In this document: positions 35,076 through 43,855 of the stretch, piece by piece
Layout of the letters: the number at the start of each line of letters is the position of its first letter
How positions within the stretch are numbered: position 1 is the stretch's first letter
NCBI RefSeq assembly: GCF_016858305.2
Contig: NZ_CP074436.1
Span: forward strand, 3,306,001 to 3,370,000
Source of the DNA: Polaribacter sp. Q13
GTDB lineage: Bacteria; Bacteroidota; Bacteroidia; Flavobacteriales; Flavobacteriaceae
Direction of reading: 5' to 3'
Length of the DNA: 64,000 bases
The notes under the pieces: model-generated
Databases searched by the model: none
Told to the model about the DNA's origin: nothing
Seen by the model: only the letters and a program-made list of their open reading frames with translations
Position numbers and translations under genes: made by a program

Positions 35076-36713
35076 TTACATTATTTGAAATTCAGACATT
35101 TGTACCATCATTGCAATTAAATTTCTAAGTTTGTTTTCTACAGAAATTCGTATACCTTCATTTGAAGAGTTCTTTAAAAAATTAGTATATTCTACTTTCC
35201 ATTCATAATCTGGTAAACCAGGAATTAAGATGTCTTTTAAATCATCAATTTGATTTTGTGAGATAGGGTAATTGAATAACTGATTAGATAATTCTGTTAT
35301 TAAAATGTTTGGATCTTCAGAATTTGTTATTTCAGAAGCAATTTGTAGAACAGGAACTAAAGGAGCAATGGTATATGATTTATACGGATTATCTATAAGT
35401 AAATCTCCACCCGTTACCATTAATCTGCAAAAATCTAATCTTTTAGGTAGTAGATAACTGTTTATCCAAATTTTATCAAATAATGGTTCTTGGTAATAAG
35501 CTTTCCAACCAGCCACATTTGGATGATGAAATATTGACTGATTTAAATCTGTACAAGTATTATATAATAATAGGGCATAATTATATTCTTCATTAACAGA
35601 AGTTGTTGGAGCAGAAACTTGTAATGATTTTGTAACGGAAAACATTAAATCTATAGGACTTTTTATCATACAGAAGGTGTTTTCGAAGAAATGATCTGAT
35701 GCTAATAGTGTTTTTAAAGCAGGTACAATATCGTAATTATTGTTTCTTACAATTTTAGATAAAGGTTCAATTATATTAATTTCAATATCTGCAGTTATTT
35801 CAGGTCTTACAAACCATTTGTAGAGTTTTCTAGTAATGAATCTTGAGCATTCATCTTGTTTAAATATGGTATCAATTAAATCCTTATATTCATTTTCTCC
35901 GTTTTCTAAAATTATAGCATCATTAAATCTGTGTGATAAAATTTTATCTCCTTGTGTATGCCGATGATCTCTGAAATAAGGTTTTAAGGGATCTGAATCA
36001 AGTAAAGATGTAATACTCCATCCTGTTAGTACTTTTGCGATGGCCACAACATCATCTTCTGTATAATTTGTATAATCTCCATTACCAACGGCTTTTCCTT
36101 TTCCAATCGTAAAAAGTTCTAATAATTCTCTTGCATAGTTTTCATTTGGAGCAATCGCTGAGTTGAAAGCATTACTCAAGTATTGCATCATGGTTGGATT
36201 TACCGTTACTTGCTTTACCAATTCTTTAAAGTTCTTTAAAGAATTTTCTCGTAATAGGTTTGTATAAACGAACTCTCTGTGTGGATTGTCATGTTGAGCT
36301 ACAAAGTGGTTGTGCCAAAATAATGTGAGTTTTTCCTTAATAGACATTTCTTCATTTTGCATTTGTAGAAAAGACCAAGCATACATAGAGTTTTTTCTAG
36401 AAGCGAAAATCTTTTCTCTATTTCCACCACTAGGTATGTCTACGGGGTATGGAGGTGCATTTACCCAGCTTTCTTCATATTTTGCACCAGGATCCTCTAT
36501 TTCATCATTACTACCAGGTTTTCCGTCATATTGATATTTTAATGGAAGGCCTGGTAGTGGGGTTTCTTTAAATAAGGTATTGATAGTTTCCAATAAACCT
36601 AATGAAACCGAGGACGTAACTAATTTTTGTGTTACACCGAACGAGGATCTTTTTAATAAATGACTTGCTTGTTTTGTGGTCCAATTACCAGAATAAGTAT
36701 CTAAATGGGGCAT
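35076..36713 (-). CDS. DUF1800 family protein
   Basis: A 545-residue protein with DUF1800 blocks: HLLKRSSFGVT near the start, KEKLTLFWHNHFVAQ, NPTMMQYLSN, NENYARELLELFTIG, DVVAIAKVLTGW, HRFNDAIILENGE, FITRKLYKWFV and HHPNVAGWKAYYQEP. No signal peptide is visible on the given start, although its partner DUF1501 protein is exported; an upstream start is not apparent. DUF1800/DUF1501 pairs are very common in Bacteroidota and Planctomycetes and are thought to act together at the cell surface, mechanism unknown. First gene of the three-gene unit. Confidence 0.85.
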   Translation of the reverse strand: MPHLDTYSGNWTTKQASHLLKRSSFGVTQKLVTSSVSLGLLETINTLFKETPLPGLPLKYQYDGKPGSNDEIEDPGAKYEESWVNAPPYPVDIPSGGNREKIFASRKNSMYAWSFLQMQNEEMSIKEKLTLFWHNHFVAQHDNPHREFVYTNLLRENSLKNFKELVKQVTVNPTMMQYLSNAFNSAIAPNENYARELLELFTIGKGKAVGNGDYTNYTEDDVVAIAKVLTGWSITSLLDSDPLKPYFRDHRHTQGDKILSHRFNDAIILENGENEYKDLIDTIFKQDECSRFITRKLYKWFVRPEITADIEINIIEPLSKIVRNNNYDIVPALKTLLASDHFFENTFCMIKSPIDLMFSVTKSLQVSAPTTSVNEEYNYALLLYNTCTDLNQSIFHHPNVAGWKAYYQEPLFDKIWINSYLLPKRLDFCRLMVTGGDLLIDNPYKSYTIAPLVPVLQIASEITNSEDPNILITELSNQLFNYPISQNQIDDLKDILIPGLPDYEWKVEYTNFLKNSSNEGIRISVENKLRNLIAMMVQMSEFQIM

Positions 36714-36818
36714 AGTTTAGATTAATAGATGAAAATAATTATAATTTTTCAAATTTATAACTTTTTTTGAGTAACTGTAGCAATATCAATAACTTAAATT
36801 TAAAAATAAGTATTATGC

Positions 36819-39437
36819 TTATACTAGATAATTTTTAGCTTTTTCTAAAGCCTTCGGAATTCCACCAGGGTTTTTACCTCCGGCTGTTGCAAAGAAATTT
36901 TGTCCACCACCACCACCGTGTATTAATTTTCCTAATTCTCTTACTACCTTACCAGCATCATAGCCACGTTCAATAGCCAGTTCTTTAGAAATGTAACACG
37001 TTAACATAGCTTTGTCTTTTGCTGCAGAAGAAGCAAAGAATAAGAATGCATTTTTATGTTCTTTTCCTATTTCAAAAGCAAGATTTTTAATTCCGTTTTG
37101 GTCTAAGTCTACTTTTGTAGCTAAAAACTGTACGCCATTAATTTCTTGTATTTGATTTTTTAATTCGCCAGATAAATTCTGAGCTTTATCTTTTAATAAT
37201 TGTTCTATTTGTTTCTGTAAAGCAGTATTTTCATTTTGCAATTTCTGAACAGCTTTTACAGGTTCTTTAGTGTTATTTAATAAATCTTTAATTTCGAAAA
37301 GAGCTTTATTATTTTCAAAATAAAAATCTTTTACAGCATCATTCGTTATCGCTTCTATTCTTCTAATTCCAGAAGCTACGGCACCTTCAGATTTAATTTT
37401 AAAATGCCAAATATCACTGGTGTTTTTTACGTGTGTTCCACCACAAAGTTCAATTGATTTACCAAATTTTATAGCTCTAACAGTATCTCCATATTTTTCT
37501 CCGAATAAAGCCATAGCACCATCTGCAATTGCTTTTTCCATAGTAATATTTCTACTTTCCTCTAACGGAAGTTTTCCCTCAATTCTTCTGTTTACAAAAT
37601 TTTCTACTTCGCGTAATTCTTCCGCGGTTAATTTAGAAAAATGAGAAAAATCGAAACGTAAATATTTAGAATGTACAGCAGAACCTTTTTGCTCTACATG
37701 CGTTCCTAAGACTTCTCTTAGTGCTTGGTGTAATAAGTGAGTAGCTGTGTGATTAGATTCTGTTTTAGATCGTTGTTTTTTATCAACTACAGCTTTAAAA
37801 AGACCCTTAATGTCTTTGGGTAAATTTTTAGTAAAATGAATAATAACGTTATTTTCTTTTTTAGTATCTAGAATATAAATAACATCTCCTCGAGTATCTT
37901 CTAAATATCCTTTATCTCCAACTTGTCCTCCACCTTCAGGGTAAAAAGGTGTTAAGTTAAATACTAATTGATACATTTCACCATCTTTTTTAGAAGTTAC
38001 TTTTCTGTATCTTGTAATTTTTACATTTGCTTCTAAGGCATCATAACCAATAAATTCTTCTATAGAATCATCAACCAAGATGGTCCAATCATCTGTAGAC
38101 ATTTCGCTAGCAGCTCTAGATCTTGTTTTTTGTTTTTGAAGTTCAGTTTCAAACCCTTTCTCATCTAAAGTGAATCCTTTTTCAGAAAGAATTAAAGATG
38201 TTAAATCGATTGGAAAACCATAAGTATCATACAATTCAAAAGCCTTATCACCAGAAACTTCTTTACCAGAAGTGTTTTCTATAATTCTATCTAATAAAAG
38301 TAAACCTTGATCTAAAGTTCTTAAAAAAGAAGTTTCTTCTTCCTTAATTACGTTTTCTATTAGTTGTTTTTGTGCTTTTAATTCAGGGAAAGCATCTCCC
38401 ATTTTTTTACTTAAAACATCTACTAATCTATAAATAAAAGGCTCTTTTTTGTTTAAGAATGTAAAACCGTAGCGCACGGCACGCCTTAAAATTCTTCTAA
38501 TTACGTAACCAGCACCAGTATTACTTGGTAATTGCCCGTCTGCAATAGAAAATGCAACAGCTCTAACGTGGTCAGATATTACACGAATAGCAATATCTTG
38601 TTCTAAGTTTTTACCATATTTTACATCAGTAATCATTTCGATTTCTCTAATAATCGGTGTAAAAACATCTGTATCGTAATTAGATTTTACGTTTTGCATC
38701 ACCATACATAAACGTTCAAATCCCATTCCTGTATCAATATGTTTGTTTGGTAAATCTACTAAAGAACCATTTGCTTTTCTATTGTATTGCATAAAAACAA
38801 GGTTCCAAATTTCAACTACTTGAGGATGATCTTCATTAATTAAAGTTTTACCATCCACTTTCGCTTTTTCTTCTGCAGAACGAATATCTACATGAATTTC
38901 AGAACACGGTCCGCAAGGTCCTTGCTCTCCCATTTCCCAGAAATTATCTTTTTTATTTCCTTTTAAAATACGGTCTTCAGTAATAAATTGTTTCCAAATA
39001 TCAAATGCTTCGGTATCCATTTTTAGATTATCAGCATCATCAGATCCTTCAAAAACGGTTACATATAAAATATCTTTATCAATTTTGTAAACTTCGGTTA
39101 ATAACTCCCAAGCCCAAGCAATTGCCTCTTTCTTAAAATAATCGCCAAAAGACCAGTTTCCTAACATTTCGAACAAAGTGTGGTGATAGGTATCATATCC
39201 TACTTCTTCTAAATCGTTATGTTTACCAGAAACACGTAAACATTTTTGAGAATCAGACATTCTATTCTTTTTAGGAACTCCATTTCCTAAGAAATATTCT
39301 TTAAAAGGCGCCATCCCAGAATTTACGAACATTAAAGTTGGGTCGTCCTTGGTTACCATTGGTGCAGAAGGAACAATTAAGTGTGCTTTTTCTTGGAAAA
39401 AATTTAAAAAAGTAGCGCGGATATCTTGTGATTTCAT
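36819..39437 (-). CDS. alaS: Alanine--tRNA ligase
   Basis: An 872-residue class II synthetase charging tRNA-Ala. Catalytic motifs are present ([15 protein letters not shown], ...[25 protein letters not shown] condensed, [28 protein letters not shown]). The editing domain has the zinc site [13 protein letters not shown] and [11 protein letters not shown], which removes Ser/Gly mischarged tRNA. The C-terminal DHHA1 domain ends [17 protein letters not shown]. Length and order are normal. The leader region on the minus strand (39438-39597) holds several hairpins (see other feature). Identification secure. Confidence 0.96.
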   Translation of the reverse strand: MKSQDIRATFLNFFQEKAHLIVPSAPMVTKDDPTLMFVNSGMAPFKEYFLGNGVPKKNRMSDSQKCLRVSGKHNDLEEVGYDTYHHTLFEMLGNWSFGDYFKKEAIAWAWELLTEVYKIDKDILYVTVFEGSDDADNLKMDTEAFDIWKQFITEDRILKGNKKDNFWEMGEQGPCGPCSEIHVDIRSAEEKAKVDGKTLINEDHPQVVEIWNLVFMQYNRKANGSLVDLPNKHIDTGMGFERLCMVMQNVKSNYDTDVFTPIIREIEMITDVKYGKNLEQDIAIRVISDHVRAVAFSIADGQLPSNTGAGYVIRRILRRAVRYGFTFLNKKEPFIYRLVDVLSKKMGDAFPELKAQKQLIENVIKEEETSFLRTLDQGLLLLDRIIENTSGKEVSGDKAFELYDTYGFPIDLTSLILSEKGFTLDEKGFETELQKQKTRSRAASEMSTDDWTILVDDSIEEFIGYDALEANVKITRYRKVTSKKDGEMYQLVFNLTPFYPEGGGQVGDKGYLEDTRGDVIYILDTKKENNVIIHFTKNLPKDIKGLFKAVVDKKQRSKTESNHTATHLLHQALREVLGTHVEQKGSAVHSKYLRFDFSHFSKLTAEELREVENFVNRRIEGKLPLEESRNITMEKAIADGAMALFGEKYGDTVRAIKFGKSIELCGGTHVKNTSDIWHFKIKSEGAVASGIRRIEAITNDAVKDFYFENNKALFEIKDLLNNTKEPVKAVQKLQNENTALQKQIEQLLKDKAQNLSGELKNQIQEINGVQFLATKVDLDQNGIKNLAFEIGKEHKNAFLFFASSAAKDKAMLTCYISKELAIERGYDAGKVVRELGKLIHGGGGGQNFFATAGGKNPGGIPKALEKAKNYLV

Positions 39438-39487
39438 ATAAAAGAAGTTTCCAACAAGTTGGATTATGTTAAATTATTTTTAAAATA

Positions 39488-39565
39488 AACTGCGAATAAA
39501 AAGCAGTTGTAAAACATTTTGTAATTTCGTAAATTAATAAAAATGAGTTTCAAATATAAAACTCA
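39488..39565 (-). other. Hairpin-rich leader upstream of alaS
   Basis: Two stems precede alaS on its strand: TGAGTTT/AAACTCA (39565-39544) followed by TTTTTATT, and AACTGC/GCAGTT (39508-39488) followed by TATTTTAAAA. Both resemble weak intrinsic terminators placed in front of, not behind, a gene. They may belong to an attenuated alaS leader or end short transcripts. Confidence 0.35.
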
Positions 39566-39597
39566 CATTATAAAACAAAAATAGTATATTTAGCAAT

Positions 39598-40566
39598 ATG
39601 GCAAAAGTAAAATATTATTACGATGCAGACACGCTTTCTTACAGGAAAATTGCTGTAAATAAGGGTGATTACTATAAGAAAACTGTTTTCGGAGTTTTAG
39701 CTTTGCTTTTAACGGCTTTCTTTGGTTTTATTATTTTTAGTCAGTTTATTATGTCGCCAAGAGAGCGATCTCAAAAAAGAGAGTTAGAAAACTTAAAGTT
39801 GCATTATGAGTTGCTTTCTAAAAGAATGGATGAAAGTTCTTCTATTCTGGGGCAATTGCAAGTAAGAGATAATAATATATATAGAACTTATTTTGAAGCA
39901 AACCCTATTTCTGAAGAGCAAAGATCTGCAGGTTTTGGAGGTGTAAACAGATACAAATATTTAGAAGGTTTCGATAATACTAATATGATAACCGAGCTAA
40001 CAAAAAATATAGATATACTTTCTAAAAAGTTAGTGGTACAATCTAAATCTTTAGATGAAATAGTAACTTTAGCAAAAGAAAAAGAAAAAATGTTGGCTTC
40101 TATTCCTGCAATTCAACCTGTTAAGATACAAGATTTAACAAGAATGGCTTCTGGCTATGGTATGAGAATGCATCCAATATTAAAGTACAAAAAGATGCAT
40201 AAAGGTATGGATTTTACGGCGCGTGTTGGTACACCTGTTTATGCCACTGCAAACGGTAAAGTAATTAGAGCACAAAGAAGTAGTTCTTTTGGTAATGTTG
40301 TTTATATAGAACATGGTTATGGGTATGAAACCATTTATGCTCACATGAAAAAAATTGTAATTAAAAAAGGTAAAATCGTAAAAAGAGGAGATTTAATAGG
40401 TTATGTTGGTAATACCGGATTATCTGCTGGTCCACATTTACATTATGAAGTTCATAAAAATGGTGTAGCAGTAAATCCTATTAGTTTTTATTATGGAGAT
40501 TTATCTCCAGAAGAGTTTTCTGCAATGCAAAAAGCAGCAGAAGAGGAAGGACAATCTTACGATTAA
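39598..40566 (+). CDS. M23-family metallopeptidase (membrane-anchored peptidoglycan hydrolase)
   Basis: A 322-residue protein with one N-terminal transmembrane helix (about 32-50, VFGVLALLLTAFFGFIIF), a coiled-coil stalk (about 55-175), and a C-terminal LytM/M23 domain. Zinc ligands are in HPILKYKKMHKGMDFTA (His, Asp) and GPHLHYEVHKNG (HxH). It cleaves peptide bridges of the cell wall from the periplasmic side, or acts as a regulator of division. The gene is divergent from alaS, a common flavobacterial neighbour pair together with the following MerR-type gene. The ~820 bp behind it contain only repeats. Confidence 0.9.
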   Translation: MAKVKYYYDADTLSYRKIAVNKGDYYKKTVFGVLALLLTAFFGFIIFSQFIMSPRERSQKRELENLKLHYELLSKRMDESSSILGQLQVRDNNIYRTYFEANPISEEQRSAGFGGVNRYKYLEGFDNTNMITELTKNIDILSKKLVVQSKSLDEIVTLAKEKEKMLASIPAIQPVKIQDLTRMASGYGMRMHPILKYKKMHKGMDFTARVGTPVYATANGKVIRAQRSSSFGNVVYIEHGYGYETIYAHMKKIVIKKGKIVKRGDLIGYVGNTGLSAGPHLHYEVHKNGVAVNPISFYYGDLSPEEFSAMQKAAEEEGQSYD

Positions 40567-40663
40567 GGTTTTGTTTACAAAGAATAAACAAGAGATTAGA
40601 TAATAGCGAAAAGACTAAATCTATGTTTTTTATGTGACTATTTGTTAGTTTTTTCAAAGTTTT

Positions 40664-40698
40664 AGAATCAAGAATCAAGAATCAAGAGTGAAAAGAGA
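40664..40698 (+). repeat. Short 7-bp-period repeat, AGAATCA type
   Basis: AGAATCA is repeated three times (40664-40684), then AGAGTGA and AAAGAGA keep the 7-bp phase to 40698. The same motif occurs on the other strand at 14730-14750 (TCTTGGT-TCTTGAT-TCTAAAA). Confidence 0.7.
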
Positions 40699-40781
40699 AA
40701 AATAAATCTTTTAAAAAAGTTAATAAGTTTTAAGGAAATTCGAATTAGTATTACTAAGATTTTTTTTTTTCGAAATTTTAC

Positions 40782-41382
40782 GAATACTGAAATACTGAAT
40801 ACTGAATACTGAATACTGAATACTGAATACTGAATACTGAATACTGAATACTGAATACTGAATACTGAATACTGAATACTGAATACTGAATACTGAATAC
40901 TGAATACTGAATACTGAATACTGAATACTGAATACTGAATACTGAATACTGAATACTGAATACTGAATACTGAATACTGAATACTGAATACTGAATACTG
41001 AATACTGAATACTGAATACTGAATACTGAATACTGAATACTGAATACTGAATACTGAATACTGAATACTGAATACTGAATACTGAATACTGAATACTGAA
41101 TACTGAATACTGAATACTGAATACTGAATACTGAATACTGAATACTGAATACTGAATACTGAATACTGAATACTGAATACTGACTGAATACTGAATACTG
41201 AATACTGAATACTGAATACTGAATACTGAATACTGAATACTGAATACTGAATACTGAATACTGAATACTACTGAATACTGAATACTGAATACTGAATACT
41301 GAATACTGAATACTGAATACTGAATACTGAATACTGAATACTGAATACTGAATACTGAATACTGAATACTGAATACTGAATA
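40782..41382 (+). repeat. Giant heptanucleotide tandem array (GAATACT)n upstream of a MerR-type gene
   Basis: About 600 bp made of the 7-mer GAATACT. After one leading unit and an 8-base variant GAAATACT, there are three perfect blocks: 55 copies (40797-41181), 12 copies (41186-41269) and 15 copies (41273-41377), separated by a 4-base (GACT) and a 3-base (ACT) remnant; in total 83 exact units. The array ends GAATAT and the ATG of the MerR gene begins at 41384, one base later. There are no spacers (not CRISPR) and no internal promoter-like sequence. Confidence 0.97.
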
Positions 41383-41383
41383 T

Positions 41384-41713
41384 ATGTACGTAGATTTACC
41401 AGAGAAAAGGTATTATAAAATAGGTGAAGTAGCTAACGCGTTTAACGTGAATACCTCTTTAGTTCGTTTTTGGGAAAAGGAGTTTGATATTATCAAGCCT
41501 AAAAAAAATGCTAAAGGAAATCGTTTATTTACCCAAGAAGATATTAAAAATTTTAAATTAATTTTTAGTCTTGTAAAAGAACGAGGTTTTACTTTAGAAG
41601 GAGCAAAACAAAAGCTTAAAAAAAATCCAGAATCTACTTTTGATCATCAAGAAATAATAACCCGTTTAGAAGGGGTTAAGGCAGAACTGATTAAAATTAA
41701 AAATCAATTGTAA
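41384..41713 (+). CDS. MerR-family transcriptional regulator (DNA-binding domain protein)
   Basis: A 109-residue protein with a MerR-type winged helix at residues 9-75 (KRYYKIGEVANAFNVNTSLV, RFWEKEFDIIKPKKNAKGNR, LFTQEDIKNFKLIFSLVKER) and a short helical tail for dimerisation; no effector domain. The same short type is conserved beside M23 peptidase genes in flavobacteria. Its start codon abuts the (GAATACT)n array: the 5' leader and any promoter within 600 bp upstream are pure repeat, and no purine-rich ribosome site is visible. Array length could therefore tune expression. Target genes unknown. Confidence 0.88.
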   Translation: MYVDLPEKRYYKIGEVANAFNVNTSLVRFWEKEFDIIKPKKNAKGNRLFTQEDIKNFKLIFSLVKERGFTLEGAKQKLKKNPESTFDHQEIITRLEGVKAELIKIKNQL

Positions 41714-41831
41714 CATTTACTGTAATTGTGTGTCTAATTTGTAGGATAGACGCTTGTATTCTTTACATTCTCAAGAATATTAGGTAGTTTTGTAGTACAA
41801 AAAATCAATCAAAAATTAAAATTTAGAAATT

Positions 41832-42443
41832 ATGAAAAAATGGTTAATTCCAGTAATAGTAATCCTTGTTGTTGTTTTCGGACTTTACAATTGGGGGAAA
41901 AACTTTAACAATACAGCTGTTGTTTTACAAGAAGATGCAAAAACAACATGGTCTAATGTAGAGAGTGCTTACCAACGTAGAAACGACTTAATTGGTAATT
42001 TGGTAAAAACAGTACAAGGAGCAGCAGATTTTGAAAAAGAAACGTTAACAGATGTTATTAATGCAAGAGCAAAAGCAACTTCTGTAAATATTAATGCAGG
42101 AGATTTAACTCCAGAAAAAATGGCGCAATTTCAACAAGCGCAATCTGGTTTAAGTGGTGCTTTATCTAAATTATTGGTTTCAGTAGAACGTTACCCAGAT
42201 TTAAAAGCGAATGCAAACTTTTTAGAATTACAAAGCCAGTTAGAAGGTACAGAAAACAGAATTAACGTTGCTAGAGATCGTTTTAATGAAGGTGTAAATA
42301 ATTATAATAAACACATTAAAGTGTTTCCAGGTTCTTTATTAGCAGGTCTGTTTAATTTTGATGCCATGGATCGTTATAAAGCAAACGCTGGTTCTGAAAA
42401 TGCGCCTGATGTAAACTTCGATTTTAATAAGAAAAATCAATAA
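41832..42443 (+). CDS. lemA: LemA family protein
   Basis: A 203-residue membrane-anchored protein: one N-terminal helix (WLIPVIVILVVVFGLYNW) followed by the all-helical LemA domain facing the periplasm (AKTTWSNVESAYQRRNDLIG, NLVKTVQGAADFEKETL, LSKLLVSVERYPDLKAN, GTENRINVARDRFNEGVNNY). Function is not settled; it is usually encoded with TPM-domain proteins, as here: the next gene starts 1 bp after its stop codon. The three genes at 41832-43718 form an operon. Confidence 0.92.
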   Translation: MKKWLIPVIVILVVVFGLYNWGKNFNNTAVVLQEDAKTTWSNVESAYQRRNDLIGNLVKTVQGAADFEKETLTDVINARAKATSVNINAGDLTPEKMAQFQQAQSGLSGALSKLLVSVERYPDLKANANFLELQSQLEGTENRINVARDRFNEGVNNYNKHIKVFPGSLLAGLFNFDAMDRYKANAGSENAPDVNFDFNKKNQ

Positions 42444-42444
42444 T

Positions 42445-42882
42445 ATGTCTAAAGTAGAAGCGTTTCTATCTCCAGAAGAAGAACAAGAAATTATTTCTGC
42501 TATTAGAGTTGCAGAGACAAATACTTCTGGCGAAATCCGTATTCATATTGAAGCTTCTTCAGAGAAGCAGCATGATGAACGAGCGTTAGAAGTATTTCAC
42601 CTGCTAAAAATGAACAACACCAAAGATGATAATGCGGTATTGATTTACGTTGCCGTAAAAGATAAGAAGTTTGTTATTTATGGTGATAAAGGAATTAACA
42701 AAGTAGTACCTACAGATTTTTGGAATAGTACCAAAGATGTAATGCAAAATCATTTTAAACAAGGTGATTTTAAACAAGGAATTGTTGACGGAATCTTAAA
42801 GGCAGGAAAAGAACTACAAGTTCATTTTCCTTGGCAAATTGATGATGAAGATGAACTTTCTAATGAAATTTCTAAAGGATGA
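42445..42882 (+). CDS. TPM-domain protein, soluble
   Basis: A 145-residue TPM (YgcG-like) domain protein without signal or membrane segment: EIISAIRVAETNTSGEIRIH, IEASSEKQHDERALEVFHLL, NAVLIYVAVKDKKFVIYGDK, GDFKQGIVDGILKAGKELQV. TPM domains occur in thylakoid and bacterial membrane proteins, role in repair or phosphatase activity discussed for plants only. It is the second gene of the LemA-TPM-TPM operon; its TGA overlaps the ATG of the next frame (ATGA). Confidence 0.85.
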   Translation: MSKVEAFLSPEEEQEIISAIRVAETNTSGEIRIHIEASSEKQHDERALEVFHLLKMNNTKDDNAVLIYVAVKDKKFVIYGDKGINKVVPTDFWNSTKDVMQNHFKQGDFKQGIVDGILKAGKELQVHFPWQIDDEDELSNEISKG

Positions 42883-43718
42883 GTAATTTAGTAGGCAGTA
42901 TTCGGTTGGCAGTTTTTAGTAGGAAATTGATGTTATTTGCAATTCTTTTTTGTGGAATAAATCTTTTTTCTCAAGGATATAAAATTCCCGAAATTCCAAA
43001 ATTTCAAACTAGTGTTTACGATTATGTAGGATTATTAACTGCAGACCAAAAAACAAGTCTAGAAAGTAAATTAGTACAGTATTCAGACACTACATCTACA
43101 CAAATTGTAATTGCAATTATAGCATCCACCGAAGGTGAAAATATTAATTATTTAGCTGCTAATTGGGGAGAGAAATGGGGTATAGGTGATGCGGTTAAAG
43201 ACAATGGTATTTTAATGTTATTGGCAAAAGATGATCGAAAAATTGCCATTCAAGCAGGTAGAGGAACAGAGCATCTTTTAACTGATTTTCTATCTAAAAG
43301 AATTATTGAAAGAATTATAATTCCGGAGTTTAAAAAAGGAGATTATTATAGTGGTTTAGACAAAGGATCTGATTATATTTTTAAAACATTAAATGGCGAA
43401 TTCAAAGGAACACGTCAAAAAGATGCCGAAGGGTTTGATCCTGGAGTTATCATTTTTATTATTATAGTGATCATCATTTTTATTTTAATTTCTAGAGGAA
43501 ATAAAAATAACGGAAAAGGTGGCAGAGGTTATAGAAGAGGTTCTGTTGCAGAAAGTATTTTCGATGCCATTATTTTAAGTAACGCCGGTAGAGGCGGCGG
43601 AAGCTTTGGTGGCGGATTTGGAGGCTCTTCTGGTGGAGGTAGTTTTGGCGGAGGCGGCTTTGGTGGCGGTTTCGGTGGAGGTAGTTTTGGTGGAGGTGGC
43701 GCTTCTGGAGGTTGGTAG
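42879..43718 (+). CDS. TPM-domain protein with membrane anchor and Gly-rich tail
   Basis: A 279-residue exported protein: signal peptide ending LFCGINLFSQG, TPM domain (about 45-170; YDYVGLLTADQKTSLESKLV, GILMLLAKDDRKIAIQAGRG), a transmembrane helix (about 187-206) and a Gly/Ser/Phe-rich tail ending GASGGW. The ATG at 42879 overlaps the previous stop codon. A second in-frame ATG lies at 42930, but a start there would lose the only basic residues (SRK) before the hydrophobic core. The codons between the two starts coincide with a 7-bp-period repeat (42890-42924), so the N-region seems to be repeat-derived. Confidence 0.85.
   Translation: MSNLVGSIRLAVFSRKLMLFAILFCGINLFSQGYKIPEIPKFQTSVYDYVGLLTADQKTSLESKLVQYSDTTSTQIVIAIIASTEGENINYLAANWGEKWGIGDAVKDNGILMLLAKDDRKIAIQAGRGTEHLLTDFLSKRIIERIIIPEFKKGDYYSGLDKGSDYIFKTLNGEFKGTRQKDAEGFDPGVIIFIIIVIIIFILISRGNKNNGKGGRGYRRGSVAESIFDAIILSNAGRGGGSFGGGFGGSSGGGSFGGGGFGGGFGGGSFGGGGASGGW
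42890..42924 (-). repeat. Degenerate heptamer array (NNNNACT type) at the start of a TPM gene
   Basis: On the minus strand: TCCTACT-AAAAACT-GCCAACC-GAATACT-GCCTACT, five units with a strict 7-bp period, four of them ending in ACT. One unit is GAATACT, the unit of the giant array at 40782. On the plus strand the units are AGTAGGC, AGTATTC, GGTTGGC, AGTTTTT, AGTAGGA, read as part of the signal-peptide coding region. Confidence 0.6.
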
Positions 43719-43786
43719 AAAAGCGAGTTTCCTTTTTTTTTTGAAGGATATATAAACCGTATTACATAAAAGAATAAATAGATATT

Positions 43787-43825
43787 AAACCCTTCAGATT
43801 TTATAAAACTTGAAGGGTTTCTTTA
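43787..43825 (+). terminator. Terminator of the LemA-TPM operon
   Basis: AAACCCTTCA (43787-43796) pairs with TGAAGGGTTT (43811-43820), followed by CTTTATT. Confidence 0.75.
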
Positions 43826-43855
43826 TTAAAGTATTAATTATAGATTTTAGCATTG

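Larger units (their letters stand above)
40567..41383. other. Long gene-free stretch dominated by heptanucleotide repeats
   Basis: No gene is supported. From 40567 to 40660 the sequence is featureless; 40664-40698 is a short AGAATCA-type heptamer array; 40699-40781 is A/T-rich with a 12-T run region near 40761; 40782-41382 is the large (GAATACT)n array. All plus-strand frames in the large array hit TGA every 21 bp; all minus-strand frames are open but have no usual start codon. Confidence 0.85.

Noticed and set aside
40782..41382. CRISPR array
   Set aside because: Units are 7 bp and contiguous with no spacers, and no cas genes are present.
40782..41382. Minus-strand protein of SIQYSVF repeats
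   Set aside because: All frames are open, but none contains ATG, GTG or TTG inside the array and no start with a leader is found beside it.
42930..43718. Shorter start (ATG 42930) for the second TPM gene
   Set aside because: It removes the basic residues needed before the signal-peptide core, while 42879 overlaps the previous stop in an ATGA arrangement; kept as an alternative only.
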